Notes under the pieces: generated by a model | Databases searched by the model: none | Seen by the model: the letters and a program-made list of their open reading frames with translations, nothing else | What the model was told of the DNA's origin: nothing | Assembly (NCBI GenBank): GCA_945787655.1 | Contig: CALZIJ010000001.1 | Coordinates: 65,726-105,383, forward strand | Origin: Nitrospiria bacterium | Lineage (GTDB): Bacteria; Nitrospirota; Nitrospiria; SBBL01; JAADHI01 | Direction: 5' to 3' | DNA length: 39,658 nucleotides | Shown here: piece after piece, positions 23,726 to 31,619 of the stretch | Layout of the letters: each line of letters starts with the position of its first letter | How positions within the stretch are numbered: position 1 is the stretch's first letter | Translations under genes and position numbers: made by a program

Positions 23726-25622
23726 TCTCGAGTACTTTTTGATCCTTTAGAATGGGTGCGTTTTTTTCAGTCAGCTTCCCGTAAGACATCCCTTCTTCAA
23801 CAGAAACAATCTCAAGCAGTCCGACTTTTTTCTTGCGATGGCCAATCACTTTTCCATCAATAATAATGGCCTCTCCATCTGCGATAATTTTCATCACGGT
23901 TCCGGTCTGAAGACCATGCTTTCGGCCCAGATTAACGATCACCTGTTGACCTTCTTCAACCAGCGCAATCTTTCCCCGCAGCGGATAGGAGTTTTGAATG
24001 CGTTGATTCAACGATTTTCCGGTAGACTCGGCCAGCGCCATCAGGTTTTTATTCGGTCCCATTTCATCGGCATAGGCAATCTTGACAGCAGAGGTTTCAG
24101 GGTCGATGACACGAAGGCTGAGCCGAATACCGTTAGGAATTTGCACCAGTTTTCCAGTGACGATCAGCCGTGCGGCAAGAATTTTACCCAGTTTCAAGGC
24201 CGTTTCAGGGTCGGCCAAATCCGAAGAACCCAGTTTGAGTTCGAGAAGAAGTTTCTCCAGTATTTCACGCTCCACAACAGAGACACGCGAGTTGGACATC
24301 ATTTGTTGTGCAATTTCCTGTTGAAGGACTTCCGCCATCCCTTCCCGCAGTAAACCGCCGCCAATGGATTTCAGCCCTAAAAATGCGATCGTCATCGGTC
24401 GGGAAGACCACCTATCCATCATCGTTTCTGGCTGCTTATCCCCTTTTTTAAATCGGTCGGCCAGTTCATTCACAAGCTCATCCACTCGTTTCTGCCGGGC
24501 CATGTCTTCTTTAAAATCAAGGTGTTGCACAATCCGTTTTGTCAGCAATTGCGCGACTTCGTCGGCCGGGTTTGCGGTCAGTGCTTCCTGATAAAAAGCC
24601 AATGCCTTTTGGGGCTGCCCCTGTTTTTCATAAAGAGCACCCCGATTGGTCAATATTTCAGAGGAAAACGGGTTTTGGTTCACTGCTTCCTGGTACATTG
24701 ATTCGGCCTGATCATATTCCCCGCGTTCCGAATGAATGCGTCCGGCCTGGTTATAAGCTTCTGCGCGCTGCCAGTCATTGCTTAATTTTCCTTCAATGGC
24801 TTCGTTATATTCAGACAAAGCCCCATTTTGATCTCCACGGCTGGCCAGGACGTTGGCCTTGATAAGATGAACCAGGCCATTTTCAGGGTCATCTTTTTTT
24901 ATTTCCTCAGCCACCGCGATGGCTTGAGCCGTTTCTCCTTTTTCAAGGTGTATTGCAGCCAAACCTTCTTTCCCTAAAAGGGCCTCTGGTGTATTTAATG
25001 ACACGACCTTTGAAAAAGCATCTTCAGCCCGATCGAGCTTGCCTTCTTTTAAAAAGACTTCCCCTAAACCGGTTTGTGCGGCCACATTCTCTGGGTCTTT
25101 CTCCAAAACCTTTGCATAGAGGTTTTTGGCGAGCGCATTCTGTTTTAACTGCATACTTCTCTGCGCGACCGTGGTCATAAACTGTTTTGAAGAAGGGCCT
25201 CCACCTTGAAGCGTATCGGTCACCCGGCCGCCAGGGCCAAGAATAACCGTGGTCGGAAGAATAATCTGGATATCGTAATCCTTAAATATTTTTCCCTGAT
25301 CTTCGATGACCGGGAAAGGCAAGTCCGCTTTTTTTAAATATTGGCTTAACCCTTTTGACGACCCTTTGCTAATGGCAATCACCTTAATCCCGGCTTTTTT
25401 GTAGAGTGAATATTGGGTCTTGATTTCTTCCAGCCCGCGTACCGAAGGTTTGGAGGGGTGTGTAAAAAAATAAAGGATCGTCATCGGGGATTTTTCACCG
25501 GATTTCAGTGCGTTGAAGGCCGGGGGGACACTTCCTTTATTAAGCGCAGCGTCGACCGTCGAATAGCCCGAAAAGCTAAGAAGAATCAGAGCAAATATCA
25601 TCCAATTTCTATATTTTTTCAT
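23697..25622 (-). CDS. Cysteine-free thioredoxin-fold / TPR / CsgG-like fusion
   Basis: The 641-residue exported protein has three parts. Residues 28-150 are a redoxin/TlpA-like thioredoxin fold: strand MTILYFFT, then SKPS (57-60) exactly where CxxC should be, and the cis-Pro loop ILPTTVIL near 123. Residues 155-360 are five or six TPR units. Residues 405-545 are a CsgG/FlgO domain (MTIAFLGLKS..., VSVVEREILEKLLLEL), followed by a C-terminal beta domain (about 548-630, VNLGRKHGLQTGTVMKI) like the end of FlgT. I find no cysteine in the whole protein, so it cannot do thiol chemistry; the thioredoxin fold is probably a binding module. It overlaps the kinase gene by four bases (ATGA). Confidence 0.8.
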   Translation of the reverse strand: MKKYRNWMIFALILLSFSGYSTVDAALNKGSVPPAFNALKSGEKSPMTILYFFTHPSKPSVRGLEEIKTQYSLYKKAGIKVIAISKGSSKGLSQYLKKADLPFPVIEDQGKIFKDYDIQIILPTTVILGPGGRVTDTLQGGGPSSKQFMTTVAQRSMQLKQNALAKNLYAKVLEKDPENVAAQTGLGEVFLKEGKLDRAEDAFSKVVSLNTPEALLGKEGLAAIHLEKGETAQAIAVAEEIKKDDPENGLVHLIKANVLASRGDQNGALSEYNEAIEGKLSNDWQRAEAYNQAGRIHSERGEYDQAESMYQEAVNQNPFSSEILTNRGALYEKQGQPQKALAFYQEALTANPADEVAQLLTKRIVQHLDFKEDMARQKRVDELVNELADRFKKGDKQPETMMDRWSSRPMTIAFLGLKSIGGGLLREGMAEVLQQEIAQQMMSNSRVSVVEREILEKLLLELKLGSSDLADPETALKLGKILAARLIVTGKLVQIPNGIRLSLRVIDPETSAVKIAYADEMGPNKNLMALAESTGKSLNQRIQNSYPLRGKIALVEEGQQVIVNLGRKHGLQTGTVMKIIADGEAIIIDGKVIGHRKKKVGLLEIVSVEEGMSYGKLTEKNAPILKDQKVLENVGKGSKNF

Positions 25623-27085
25623 GGCTTCTCCTCCAGTAATTTCAGGTTAAGTGGCGTTTTTTGACCAGAGGGCACATCAATTGTCGCTTCCAGGGCATGG
25701 TATCCTTTTTTAGAAACAACCAGCTCGTGAGAACCCGCAGGCAAGGCCAGCGACACAGGACTCGTACCTTTGTGAATGCCATTAATCTCGATATCCGCCC
25801 CGGTGGGTGACGTTGCAAAAATGACCTCGCCCGTCAGCATTAAAGGCGGCGTCTTTTCCAATTTCTGTTCTTTTAAAGTATTGGATTTTACTTCAATATC
25901 CGATTTTGGGGCCTGCCCCTTACGCGCGGGTTTCAGAAGGGGAGAAGGCTTCGTCAACTCAGGCTGTGAAAGAGGGGAGGGTATTTTTGAAACTGAACCG
26001 GCAGAACGGGGTTCATCCTTCACCGGCCTTTGGATGACAAACAATATCGCAAAAACCGCAAGTACGGCCACCGGCAACACATATATTACCGGCCTCTTCC
26101 ACAAAACCCTGCCCCTGTTTTTCGGAGATATTGCGGTTTTCGGGGAGTCACCAGCCCCCTCTGAAGAAAAAGTGTTCGCCACCACTCGGGTTTCAAGCAT
26201 TTTTTCCAGATCTGTAATTTCTTCAGTCATCGATTCGCTTGTGGATTGATCAGAAGAAAACTCGGCTGTCTCTTCAAGTGATAGTAATAAGGCATCCGCC
26301 ATCTCCAGGCCTGAAGAAAAACGGGCATCGGGTTCTTTTTCCAGAGCGCCCATGATGACGGCACTTAAAGATTCATTGGTGGTATCGGTCACCAGATAGG
26401 GCGCATAGGGCGTATGATTTAAAATCTGGTGCATAATGCTGGTCACTGAATCCCCATGAAACGCCTTTTGTTGTGTCAAAAGTTCATAAAGTAACGCGCC
26501 CACGGCAAAAAGATCAGAACGTCCATCCAGTATCTCTCCCCGGCATTGTTCCGGGGACATGTATTGAGGCGTACCCGCCAAGTGATTGCTTTGTGTCAGA
26601 CCGATGCTATCCAGGCGTGCGATACCGAAATCTGTAATTTTAACCGTTTGCAGATCTTCTGAAAGCAGGATATTTCCGGGCTTAATGTCCCGGTGGATCA
26701 CATCTTTCGTATGGGCAAAATGAAGCCCCTTACAAACTTGAATACCGATGTGAACAATTTGCTCCGGCGTGAAGCGGGTTTCTTCTTTGATCAGTTTCGC
26801 CAGGGAAGTGCCTTCAACATACTCCATGACGATGTAGGTGTTATTTGATGAAGTATCTTCCCAGACATCAAAAATGGTGACGATATTGGGGTGGATCAAT
26901 CGTCCGAGCGCACGAATTTCCTGTTCGAACCGGCGGCCTGCACTTTCATGCGCTTCCAGAATATGGGGCCTTAAACACTTTAATGCCACATCACGATTAA
27001 TTTTCGGATCTTTCCCGCGAAAAACGATTCCCATCGCGCCGCGCCCGATTTCTTCAATCATCTGATAACGCATTGGTGTTTCCAT
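25619..27085 (-). CDS. Transmembrane Ser/Thr protein kinase with periplasmic PEGA domain
   Basis: The 488-residue Hanks-type kinase has all key residues: glycine loop GRGAMG (14-19), K36, E56, HRDIKPGN with D133, DFG at 152-154, and GTPQYMSPEQ in the activation/P+1 region. It should be catalytically active in the cytoplasm (residues 5-270). An acidic linker leads to one membrane helix (about 333-351), a Lys/Pro-rich periplasmic spacer, and a C-terminal PEGA domain (about 418-485, with the family's GTSPVSLALPAGSHELVV-type core). PEGA domains are surface or envelope binding modules. The gene lies 9 bp after the protease gene and overlaps the thioredoxin/TPR/CsgG gene. It probably senses the state of the envelope or of the secreted proteins. 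Confidence 0.92.
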   Translation of the reverse strand: METPMRYQMIEEIGRGAMGIVFRGKDPKINRDVALKCLRPHILEAHESAGRRFEQEIRALGRLIHPNIVTIFDVWEDTSSNNTYIVMEYVEGTSLAKLIKEETRFTPEQIVHIGIQVCKGLHFAHTKDVIHRDIKPGNILLSEDLQTVKITDFGIARLDSIGLTQSNHLAGTPQYMSPEQCRGEILDGRSDLFAVGALLYELLTQQKAFHGDSVTSIMHQILNHTPYAPYLVTDTTNESLSAVIMGALEKEPDARFSSGLEMADALLLSLEETAEFSSDQSTSESMTEEITDLEKMLETRVVANTFSSEGAGDSPKTAISPKNRGRVLWKRPVIYVLPVAVLAVFAILFVIQRPVKDEPRSAGSVSKIPSPLSQPELTKPSPLLKPARKGQAPKSDIEVKSNTLKEQKLEKTPPLMLTGEVIFATSPTGADIEINGIHKGTSPVSLALPAGSHELVVSKKGYHALEATIDVPSGQKTPLNLKLLEEKP

Positions 27086-27094
27086 TTTGATCCC

Positions 27095-28561
27095 TTATTG
27101 TTCAGCTTCCACGGCACTCAACCACTGACCAACCTGAACGGCATCCGCTGATCTGGGTTTTAATTCCAGATATTTCCGATAATGCATGGCCGCCTGCTTT
27201 CGTTTATTCAAATGATTATCATACAGAATACCCAGATTGTAGTGCGCCTCGGCATACCCTGGATTACTTAAAACAGCTCTTAAATATGCCGTTTCCGCGG
27301 CTTCATACTGTTTAAGTCTGCGATACACCTCGCCTAAATTATTCAGGGCCTGAGGCGATTCCGGCCAAAAATTACTACTGCTTAAGAGGGCATCCGCCGC
27401 GTCATTATAGCGTTTTGCCTCGGCAAACAAGTTTCCTATTTGCAGGAACGTTTCACCGAGAAAATGCCGGACTTCCCGCGCAGGCAGCGCAAAAGCGATC
27501 CCCTGCGCATGTGGAAGCATGCCAACAATGACCCCCAGGACTTCTCCTCCTTTGTTCAATAAGGGCCCGCCGCTGCTTCCAGGATTAATGGCCACATCGG
27601 TTTGCAAGAGGTATTTATCACCAATTCTCCGTTCCGGGGCACTGATAATCCCTTGTGACGCAGTGTGATTAAGGCCAAAAGGACATCCCACAGCCAAAAC
27701 AGGGTCGCCCGCCTGGGGAGATTTTTCGCGATTGAAACCCAACGGTTCCATACCTTGAAAGGGAATTTGAAGCAGTGATAAATCAAGCGCATCACTCACT
27801 GAAAGCAATGTTGCCGGGTAAGTGCTCCCGTCCTGAAATTGCGCGGTCAGACGGATTGCACGTTTTACCTGATGACCGCTGGCTAAAATGTAGCCGCCTT
27901 TCCCGACCATGAACCCACTGCCTTCAACTTTTTTTCCACCTGCCGTGCCGGTAATGCAAACAACCTGGGGGAAAACACCTCTTTCCACAGGGCGGCCGGC
28001 AGACGACTCCGGCACGACTGGGGAAACTATGGGTGGCTGCAAGAGTTCCCCGGCCAAGGGATCAGGCGCGGTATGAGATAAATTTCGACGATTAAACGAC
28101 CCTTTTTCACCTGCGATCCGGGTTAATTGGGCTAACTTATTTTGGGCCTTGGGGGCAAGCGGGTGGCCGGGGGCCATTTTTAGAAAGCGCCGATAATGAA
28201 AAATGGCCTGAACGGTGTCTTTTTTTTCAAAAGAATACAGATTTGCAAGATTATAATGCGCTTTGAAGTGTTTCCTGTCGATACGAACCACCTCACGGTA
28301 ATTCATAATGGCATCGTCTATTTTTTCCATACGCTGGTAAATCACACCCCGCTTAAAATAGGCTTCCGTATTTTCGGGGTCATGTTGAACTGCTTTATCC
28401 AGATGAGAAAGGGCTTTTTCCCAATTTCCCTGGTCATAGGCAATCAACCCCTCTTCGAGGTCAGTGGGCCCTGTGCCAGTCGGCGCAACGTGCCGAAAAC
28501 AGCCCGTGAGTCCGGTTAAGGCAAAAACAAAGATTACGGTATTGAGGATATTTTTAGTCAT
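27095..28561 (-). CDS. TPR / trypsin-like (HtrA-type S1C) protease / TPR lipoprotein
   Basis: The 488-residue protein has a lipobox GLTGC (C21), three TPR units (about 33-135), a Pro-rich linker, a trypsin-fold protease (about 195-370) and two or three C-terminal TPRs (about 375-475). The catalytic triad is intact: H230 in ASGHQV, D260 in DALDLSLL and S330 in NPGSSGGPL. No PDZ domain is present; TPRs take its place on both sides and may present substrates. A lipid anchor puts it in the envelope, where it could process or check the cluster's secreted proteins. It has its own sigma-70 promoter and is the first gene of a tightly packed run with the kinase and CsgG-type genes. Confidence 0.88.
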   Translation of the reverse strand: MTKNILNTVIFVFALTGLTGCFRHVAPTGTGPTDLEEGLIAYDQGNWEKALSHLDKAVQHDPENTEAYFKRGVIYQRMEKIDDAIMNYREVVRIDRKHFKAHYNLANLYSFEKKDTVQAIFHYRRFLKMAPGHPLAPKAQNKLAQLTRIAGEKGSFNRRNLSHTAPDPLAGELLQPPIVSPVVPESSAGRPVERGVFPQVVCITGTAGGKKVEGSGFMVGKGGYILASGHQVKRAIRLTAQFQDGSTYPATLLSVSDALDLSLLQIPFQGMEPLGFNREKSPQAGDPVLAVGCPFGLNHTASQGIISAPERRIGDKYLLQTDVAINPGSSGGPLLNKGGEVLGVIVGMLPHAQGIAFALPAREVRHFLGETFLQIGNLFAEAKRYNDAADALLSSSNFWPESPQALNNLGEVYRRLKQYEAAETAYLRAVLSNPGYAEAHYNLGILYDNHLNKRKQAAMHYRKYLELKPRSADAVQVGQWLSAVEAEQ

Positions 28562-28614
28562 TTTCTCGATTATGTTTTGAATAAAGGTTTATTTTTCGTC
28601 CATTTACTAAGGGC

Positions 28615-28643
28615 ATTCTAGGACAGCCCACCTATATCGTCAA
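28615..28643 (-). promoter_or_regulatory. Internal sigma-70 promoter before the TPR-protease gene
   Basis: On the minus strand TTGACG (28638-28643), 17 bases, TAGAAT (28615-28620), each 5 of 6 to consensus. The predicted start near 28608 leaves a 47-base leader. It would uncouple the protease/kinase/CsgG genes from the sigma-54 promoter upstream. Confidence 0.75.
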
Positions 28644-28663
28644 GGGTTCTTATGAGACTGTTT

Positions 28664-29722
28664 TTACTCAAGGACTGCATAGGCTTTATCACTATGATTT
28701 AAACGTGTGATCTCAGCTCCAGTCGGACTTCCATTGTTCAATCCCGGTTGAGTCACAGGTCGGGCAAAGCGTACGATATCGCCTTTTTTCGGCAGCACAC
28801 TCCCCCGGACCATCCGCGCCTGAGAAAACTTTTCTTTGCTTGAAATGACCCCCAGTTCCCCAATCGGGTTTTCGATTAAGCCGACGACCTGATTGGTTTC
28901 TGGATCGGTCAATACTTTTTTTATGGAAAAAACAGAGAGGCGGTCACCGACCTGCACATGCGCATTTGTCCCTGCATTAACATAAACAACCTGGTTTTCC
29001 ACGTGAATGACTTTCCCCAGCCAATTTGAATAAGATTTCAGCCGCTCCTGAACGGCACCTAAAACAAATCGAAGGGATTCTCCAATCACTTTTCGGGTCG
29101 CTTTTCCCAACGGTGTTTTGTGAAATGCATCCCCGCCAAAAGTAAAAAGCGGAAAACTGAAATCTACAGCGAGCGCTTTTTCCCAGGATCGTCCTTCCGC
29201 ACGGTGTGAACTTAAGATCTCTCCTGTGGACGTATCAATGATTCTTAAATCAATGCCCACATGTGCGGCAGTGAATTCGCCTGAAGCTTTCGGGAAAATA
29301 CCAGCCAACCAGCCTGCCCGTGCGCCGCCGCCGACGGCTTTTTGCTCAAACTCGGTCACTTGACCCACAATTAAATAATCCACGCCAAGCAACTGGCCGA
29401 CTTGGGCCGCGGTCTCTTTCGTGACCAGTTTGGAATCCGTCAATTCCTGCTCCCGTAAAATTTGAGAAAGGATGGCCCGTTCCACCACAATCACCTGACC
29501 GGAATCAATGAGTTCCGTGACCAGTTGCGCAGAAAGCCCGCCACCAATATCCCAACCGCCGTAAACTTGCGCAAAACGGTCTGTCGCGCCAAAACGGGCC
29601 ACCGCGACCCGCACCTTGGCGCCCCCGGCTGCCTCTGCTGGCGATACCCATACGGGAAAAGTAGAAAACAACCCGACGATAATGAAGAGGATGACGGAAT
29701 ATATTTTTTGTGTCTTTTTCAT
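28664..29722 (-). CDS. CsgG-family protein (curli-type export/assembly factor)
   Basis: The 352-residue protein has a signal peptide (about 1-32, cleavage near AEAAGG) and a full CsgG domain: VRVAVARFGA, DIGGGLSAQLVTELIDSGQV, VVERAILSQILREQEL, and GQLLGVDYLIVGQVTEF. It also has the strand block AAHVGIDLRIIDTSTGEILS that forms the pore in true CsgG. A C-terminal extra domain (about 245-320) with beta strands and VQVGDRLSVFSI looks like an OB/FlgT-C-type fold. Unlike E. coli CsgG there is no lipobox Cys. The ATG at 29722 is chosen for GGAG at 6 bases' spacing. It is 26 bp after a small secreted protein gene and is the best candidate exporter for the small proteins encoded upstream. Confidence 0.85.
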   Translation of the reverse strand: MKKTQKIYSVILFIIVGLFSTFPVWVSPAEAAGGAKVRVAVARFGATDRFAQVYGGWDIGGGLSAQLVTELIDSGQVIVVERAILSQILREQELTDSKLVTKETAAQVGQLLGVDYLIVGQVTEFEQKAVGGGARAGWLAGIFPKASGEFTAAHVGIDLRIIDTSTGEILSSHRAEGRSWEKALAVDFSFPLFTFGGDAFHKTPLGKATRKVIGESLRFVLGAVQERLKSYSNWLGKVIHVENQVVYVNAGTNAHVQVGDRLSVFSIKKVLTDPETNQVVGLIENPIGELGVISSKEKFSQARMVRGSVLPKKGDIVRFARPVTQPGLNNGSPTGAEITRLNHSDKAYAVLE

Positions 29723-29748
29723 GACATTCTCCTCGCCTTTAAATGTTT

Positions 29749-30225
29749 TTAACATCGTTTTTCCGTTTGATTAATAATATTGACATTCACTTCGTTATTG
29801 ATACTGCCGTCATTGTCTTCCACATTTGCCTCATTGCTGGAATCGATCACAACATCTCCCAGAATGACGACACCGCCTTCTCCAGTCACTTTTTCCAGGC
29901 GGGAGCGCGCGCGGTCCGCCGCCGTACACTCCACATCGGGCGGAGTAGACGGGAAGACATTCGCACGAACGCGGATTTGTTTTTCAACACGTTCCTGACG
30001 TTGCCGCACCCCGCGCAATTCTTTGGAAAATGCTTTTGCTTCTTTTTCTTTTTTAAGTTCTTCCGGTGTTTTTTCTTTTTCGTCTTCCTTTTCGGCCTCA
30101 GCCGATTCCTGTACTGCTGCCTCACTAATAATGGGAGGGGCCGCAAGACTTTGTCCTGTCCGGCCTCCAAATAAGACTGCTAAAAGGAGAAGAAATATCG
30201 TTGTCATGATTGGCTTTGTTTTCAT
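29749..30225 (-). CDS. Secreted charged coiled-coil protein with beta-rich tail
   Basis: The 158-residue protein has a signal peptide (cleavage near SLAAPP), a strongly charged Glu/Lys helix (about 38-85, probable coiled coil), and a C-terminal Asn/Val/Asp-rich tail (VVILGDVVIDSSNEANVEDN, then NEVNVNIINQ). That tail resembles the beta/Asn-rich style of the three small proteins encoded upstream. It ends with a Cys, and another Cys lies in the middle. No known family is recognised. The ATG at 30225 follows GGAGAG. Its position directly before the CsgG-family gene suggests it is a substrate or co-factor of that exporter. Confidence 0.7.
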   Translation of the reverse strand: MKTKPIMTTIFLLLLAVLFGGRTGQSLAAPPIISEAAVQESAEAEKEDEKEKTPEELKKEKEAKAFSKELRGVRQRQERVEKQIRVRANVFPSTPPDVECTAADRARSRLEKVTGEGGVVILGDVVIDSSNEANVEDNDGSINNEVNVNIINQTEKRC

Positions 30226-30275
30226 AAATGCTCTCCTTTCAGATGGACTTAATATTTTGTTTGCCGTATTTAACA

Positions 30276-30629
30276 TTATCGATTGCTCGTCGTGGTCGTA
30301 TTGTTTGTATTATTGTGACTCTTGTTCACACCCATGATGATCGTGCTCGACGTGGTGTTAATGTCCCCGGAGTTGGAACCACCGACAGTTACCGAATTAG
30401 AGGTATTCATTTCAACACCGCTTACGACCACACTGTCTCTTAAGTTTCCAAAGTGCTGGGTCCGCTCTTCATTTTGCGCCTCTTCATTCGGCAGTTCTTC
30501 ATCATCTTCCAGATAGGCCTCGGAAGTGTCTTCCTCACAGGACATCAGGCATCCTGCTTCAATGAAAGAGACATTCCCCAAAAAGACCAGTATTCCAAGT
30601 ATGAATGCGATAAATCTTTTTTTGTCCAT
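30276..30629 (-). CDS. Small secreted protein, third and divergent member of the EAGC/GV-x-KSH family
   Basis: The 117-residue protein has a signal peptide ending ...IEAGC, with a C-x3-C pair (CLMSC) just after it, then an acidic segment rich in Glu. Its C-terminal half is Asn/Ser/Thr-rich. It shares with the two tandem proteins the DSVVV strand and the terminal motif MGVNKSHNN followed by a Thr run. The ATG at 30629 has AAGGAG 9 bases upstream. It is probably a structural or matrix-forming secreted protein, judged from composition only. Confidence 0.7.
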   Translation of the reverse strand: MDKKRFIAFILGILVFLGNVSFIEAGCLMSCEEDTSEAYLEDDEELPNEEAQNEERTQHFGNLRDSVVVSGVEMNTSNSVTVGGSNSGDINTTSSTIIMGVNKSHNNTNNTTTTSNR

Positions 30630-30674
30630 TTTTCCGGTCTCCTTAATCAAATATCGACAGGGTTTTCATCTCAT

Positions 30675-30707
30675 CTCCGGGAGGAGGGAAATCCCTTCCT
30701 CCCGGAG
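30675..30707. repeat. Strong intercistronic hairpin
   Basis: An 11-bp perfect stem (30675-30685 with 30697-30707) plus an inner GGG/CCC pairing lies between two small-protein genes. No T run follows on the coding strand, so it is unlikely to terminate transcription. It could protect the 3' end of the upstream message. Confidence 0.7.
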
Positions 30708-30719
30708 GAGAAATCCTGA

Positions 30720-31082
30720 TCACGACTGGTTTACGTTAAACTCGGTGGTTGTCCGGGAAAAGTTATCATGGCTTTTGTCTACACCCTGCATCAGGGCTGT
30801 GGAGTTGGCCTGAACCTGGCTACCGACAACATCCCCTCGGACGTGGGCGTGGGTATCCCCGGCTTCGACAGTGACGTCTTTGACCACGACACTGTCAGTC
30901 GCATTTTGCCCCATGTTGTCAATTTGATCGCCACCGATATTATCGCTGTCGTTACGGAAGTTGTTTGTGACTGATTCGTCATCGCCGCCGCAACCGAAAA
31001 GGCATCCGGCTTCGCTGATTCCCGCTGATCCTAAAATGAAGGCCAATCCTAAAAACGCTGCAATCATTGTCATCTTTTTCAT
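30720..31082 (-). CDS. Small secreted Asn-rich protein, tandem paralogue A
   Basis: The predicted 120-residue protein has a signal peptide ending ISEAGC, a C-x3-C pair (CLFGC), then an Asn/Asp/Gln-rich stretch (SVTNNFRNDSDNIGGDQIDN), a repetitive Val/Thr strand region (DSVVVKDVTV, HAHVRGDVVGSQVQ) and the terminal MQGVDKSHDN motif followed by Thr-rich residues. About 80% of residues are identical to its neighbour at 31167. Composition and small size recall curlin-like or beta-solenoid secreted proteins, but no curlin repeat is present and no family is recognised. The second ATG (31082) is chosen because GGAG is only 2 bases from the first. Confidence 0.75.
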   Translation of the reverse strand: MKKMTMIAAFLGLAFILGSAGISEAGCLFGCGGDDESVTNNFRNDSDNIGGDQIDNMGQNATDSVVVKDVTVEAGDTHAHVRGDVVGSQVQANSTALMQGVDKSHDNFSRTTTEFNVNQS

Positions 31083-31117
31083 TTTCATTTCTCCTTTTTT
31101 TTATAGTGGTTTTTTAG

Positions 31118-31150
31118 GCTGGCAGAGGCGGTAAAGCCGTCTCTGCCAGC
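31118..31150. repeat. Strong intercistronic hairpin between the tandem paralogues
   Basis: The arms 31118-31127 and 31141-31150 pair over 10 bp, with further CGG/CCG pairing towards a short loop. The minus-strand message continues with CCTAAAAAA and not a T run, so the structure probably stabilises mRNA or lowers downstream expression. Confidence 0.7.
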
Positions 31151-31166
31151 AGGACATTTCACGCTC

Positions 31167-31526
31167 TTACTGATCCACGTTAAACGTGGTCGTTGTGGTT
31201 GAGATATTGTCATGGCTTTTATCCACACCCTGCATCAGTGCCGTGGAGTTGGCTTGGACCTGGCTTCCGATCACATCGCCGCTGATGTGTGCATGGGTAT
31301 CACCAGATTCAATCGTTACGTCTTTTGCGACCACACTGTCGACTGCAAACTGTCCCATGTTATCGATTTGGTCGCCGCCAATGTTGTCACTGTCATTTCG
31401 TCTGTTATTGGTAACAGACTCGTCATCACCGCCGCAGCCGATGAAACACCCGGCTTCGCTGATTCCAACAGACCCAACAACCATAGCCAATCCAAAAACC
31501 GCTGCAAACATTGTCATTTTTTTCAT
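31167..31526 (-). CDS. Small secreted Asn-rich protein, tandem paralogue B, first gene of the cluster
   Basis: The predicted 119-residue protein has the same plan as paralogue A: signal peptide to ISEAGC, C-x3-C pair (CFIGC), Asn/Asp/Gln-rich segment, DSVVAKDVTI strand, HAHISGDVIGSQVQANSTAL, and terminal MQGVDKSHDN. Differences from paralogue A are mostly conservative. The frame is open further upstream, but that part spans the sigma-54 promoter and 5' leader. The ATG at 31526 has GGAG at 8 bases' spacing. As the promoter-proximal gene it is probably the most highly expressed of the cluster. Confidence 0.78.
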   Translation of the reverse strand: MKKMTMFAAVFGLAMVVGSVGISEAGCFIGCGGDDESVTNNRRNDSDNIGGDQIDNMGQFAVDSVVAKDVTIESGDTHAHISGDVIGSQVQANSTALMQGVDKSHDNISTTTTTFNVDQ

Positions 31527-31561
31527 TTTCATTTCTCCTTTTTTTATTGTTATTAGCGAAG

Positions 31562-31589
31562 GATGAGATTGCCCTATTGCTTTCTCATC
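31562..31589 (-). promoter_or_regulatory. 5'-leader hairpin of the secreted-protein cluster
   Basis: GATGAGA (31562-31568) pairs perfectly with TCTCATC (31583-31589) in the predicted 84-base leader. No T run follows. It may protect the 5' end or modulate translation. Confidence 0.45.
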
Positions 31590-31619
31590 TGCCAGCATCG
31601 CGTTACGGTATGGGTATGT

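Noticed and set aside
30720-31526. Curlin (CsgA) repeats in the small secreted proteins
   Set aside because: The S-x5-Q-x4-N-x5-Q spacing of curlin repeats is not met; only composition and the CsgG context are similar.
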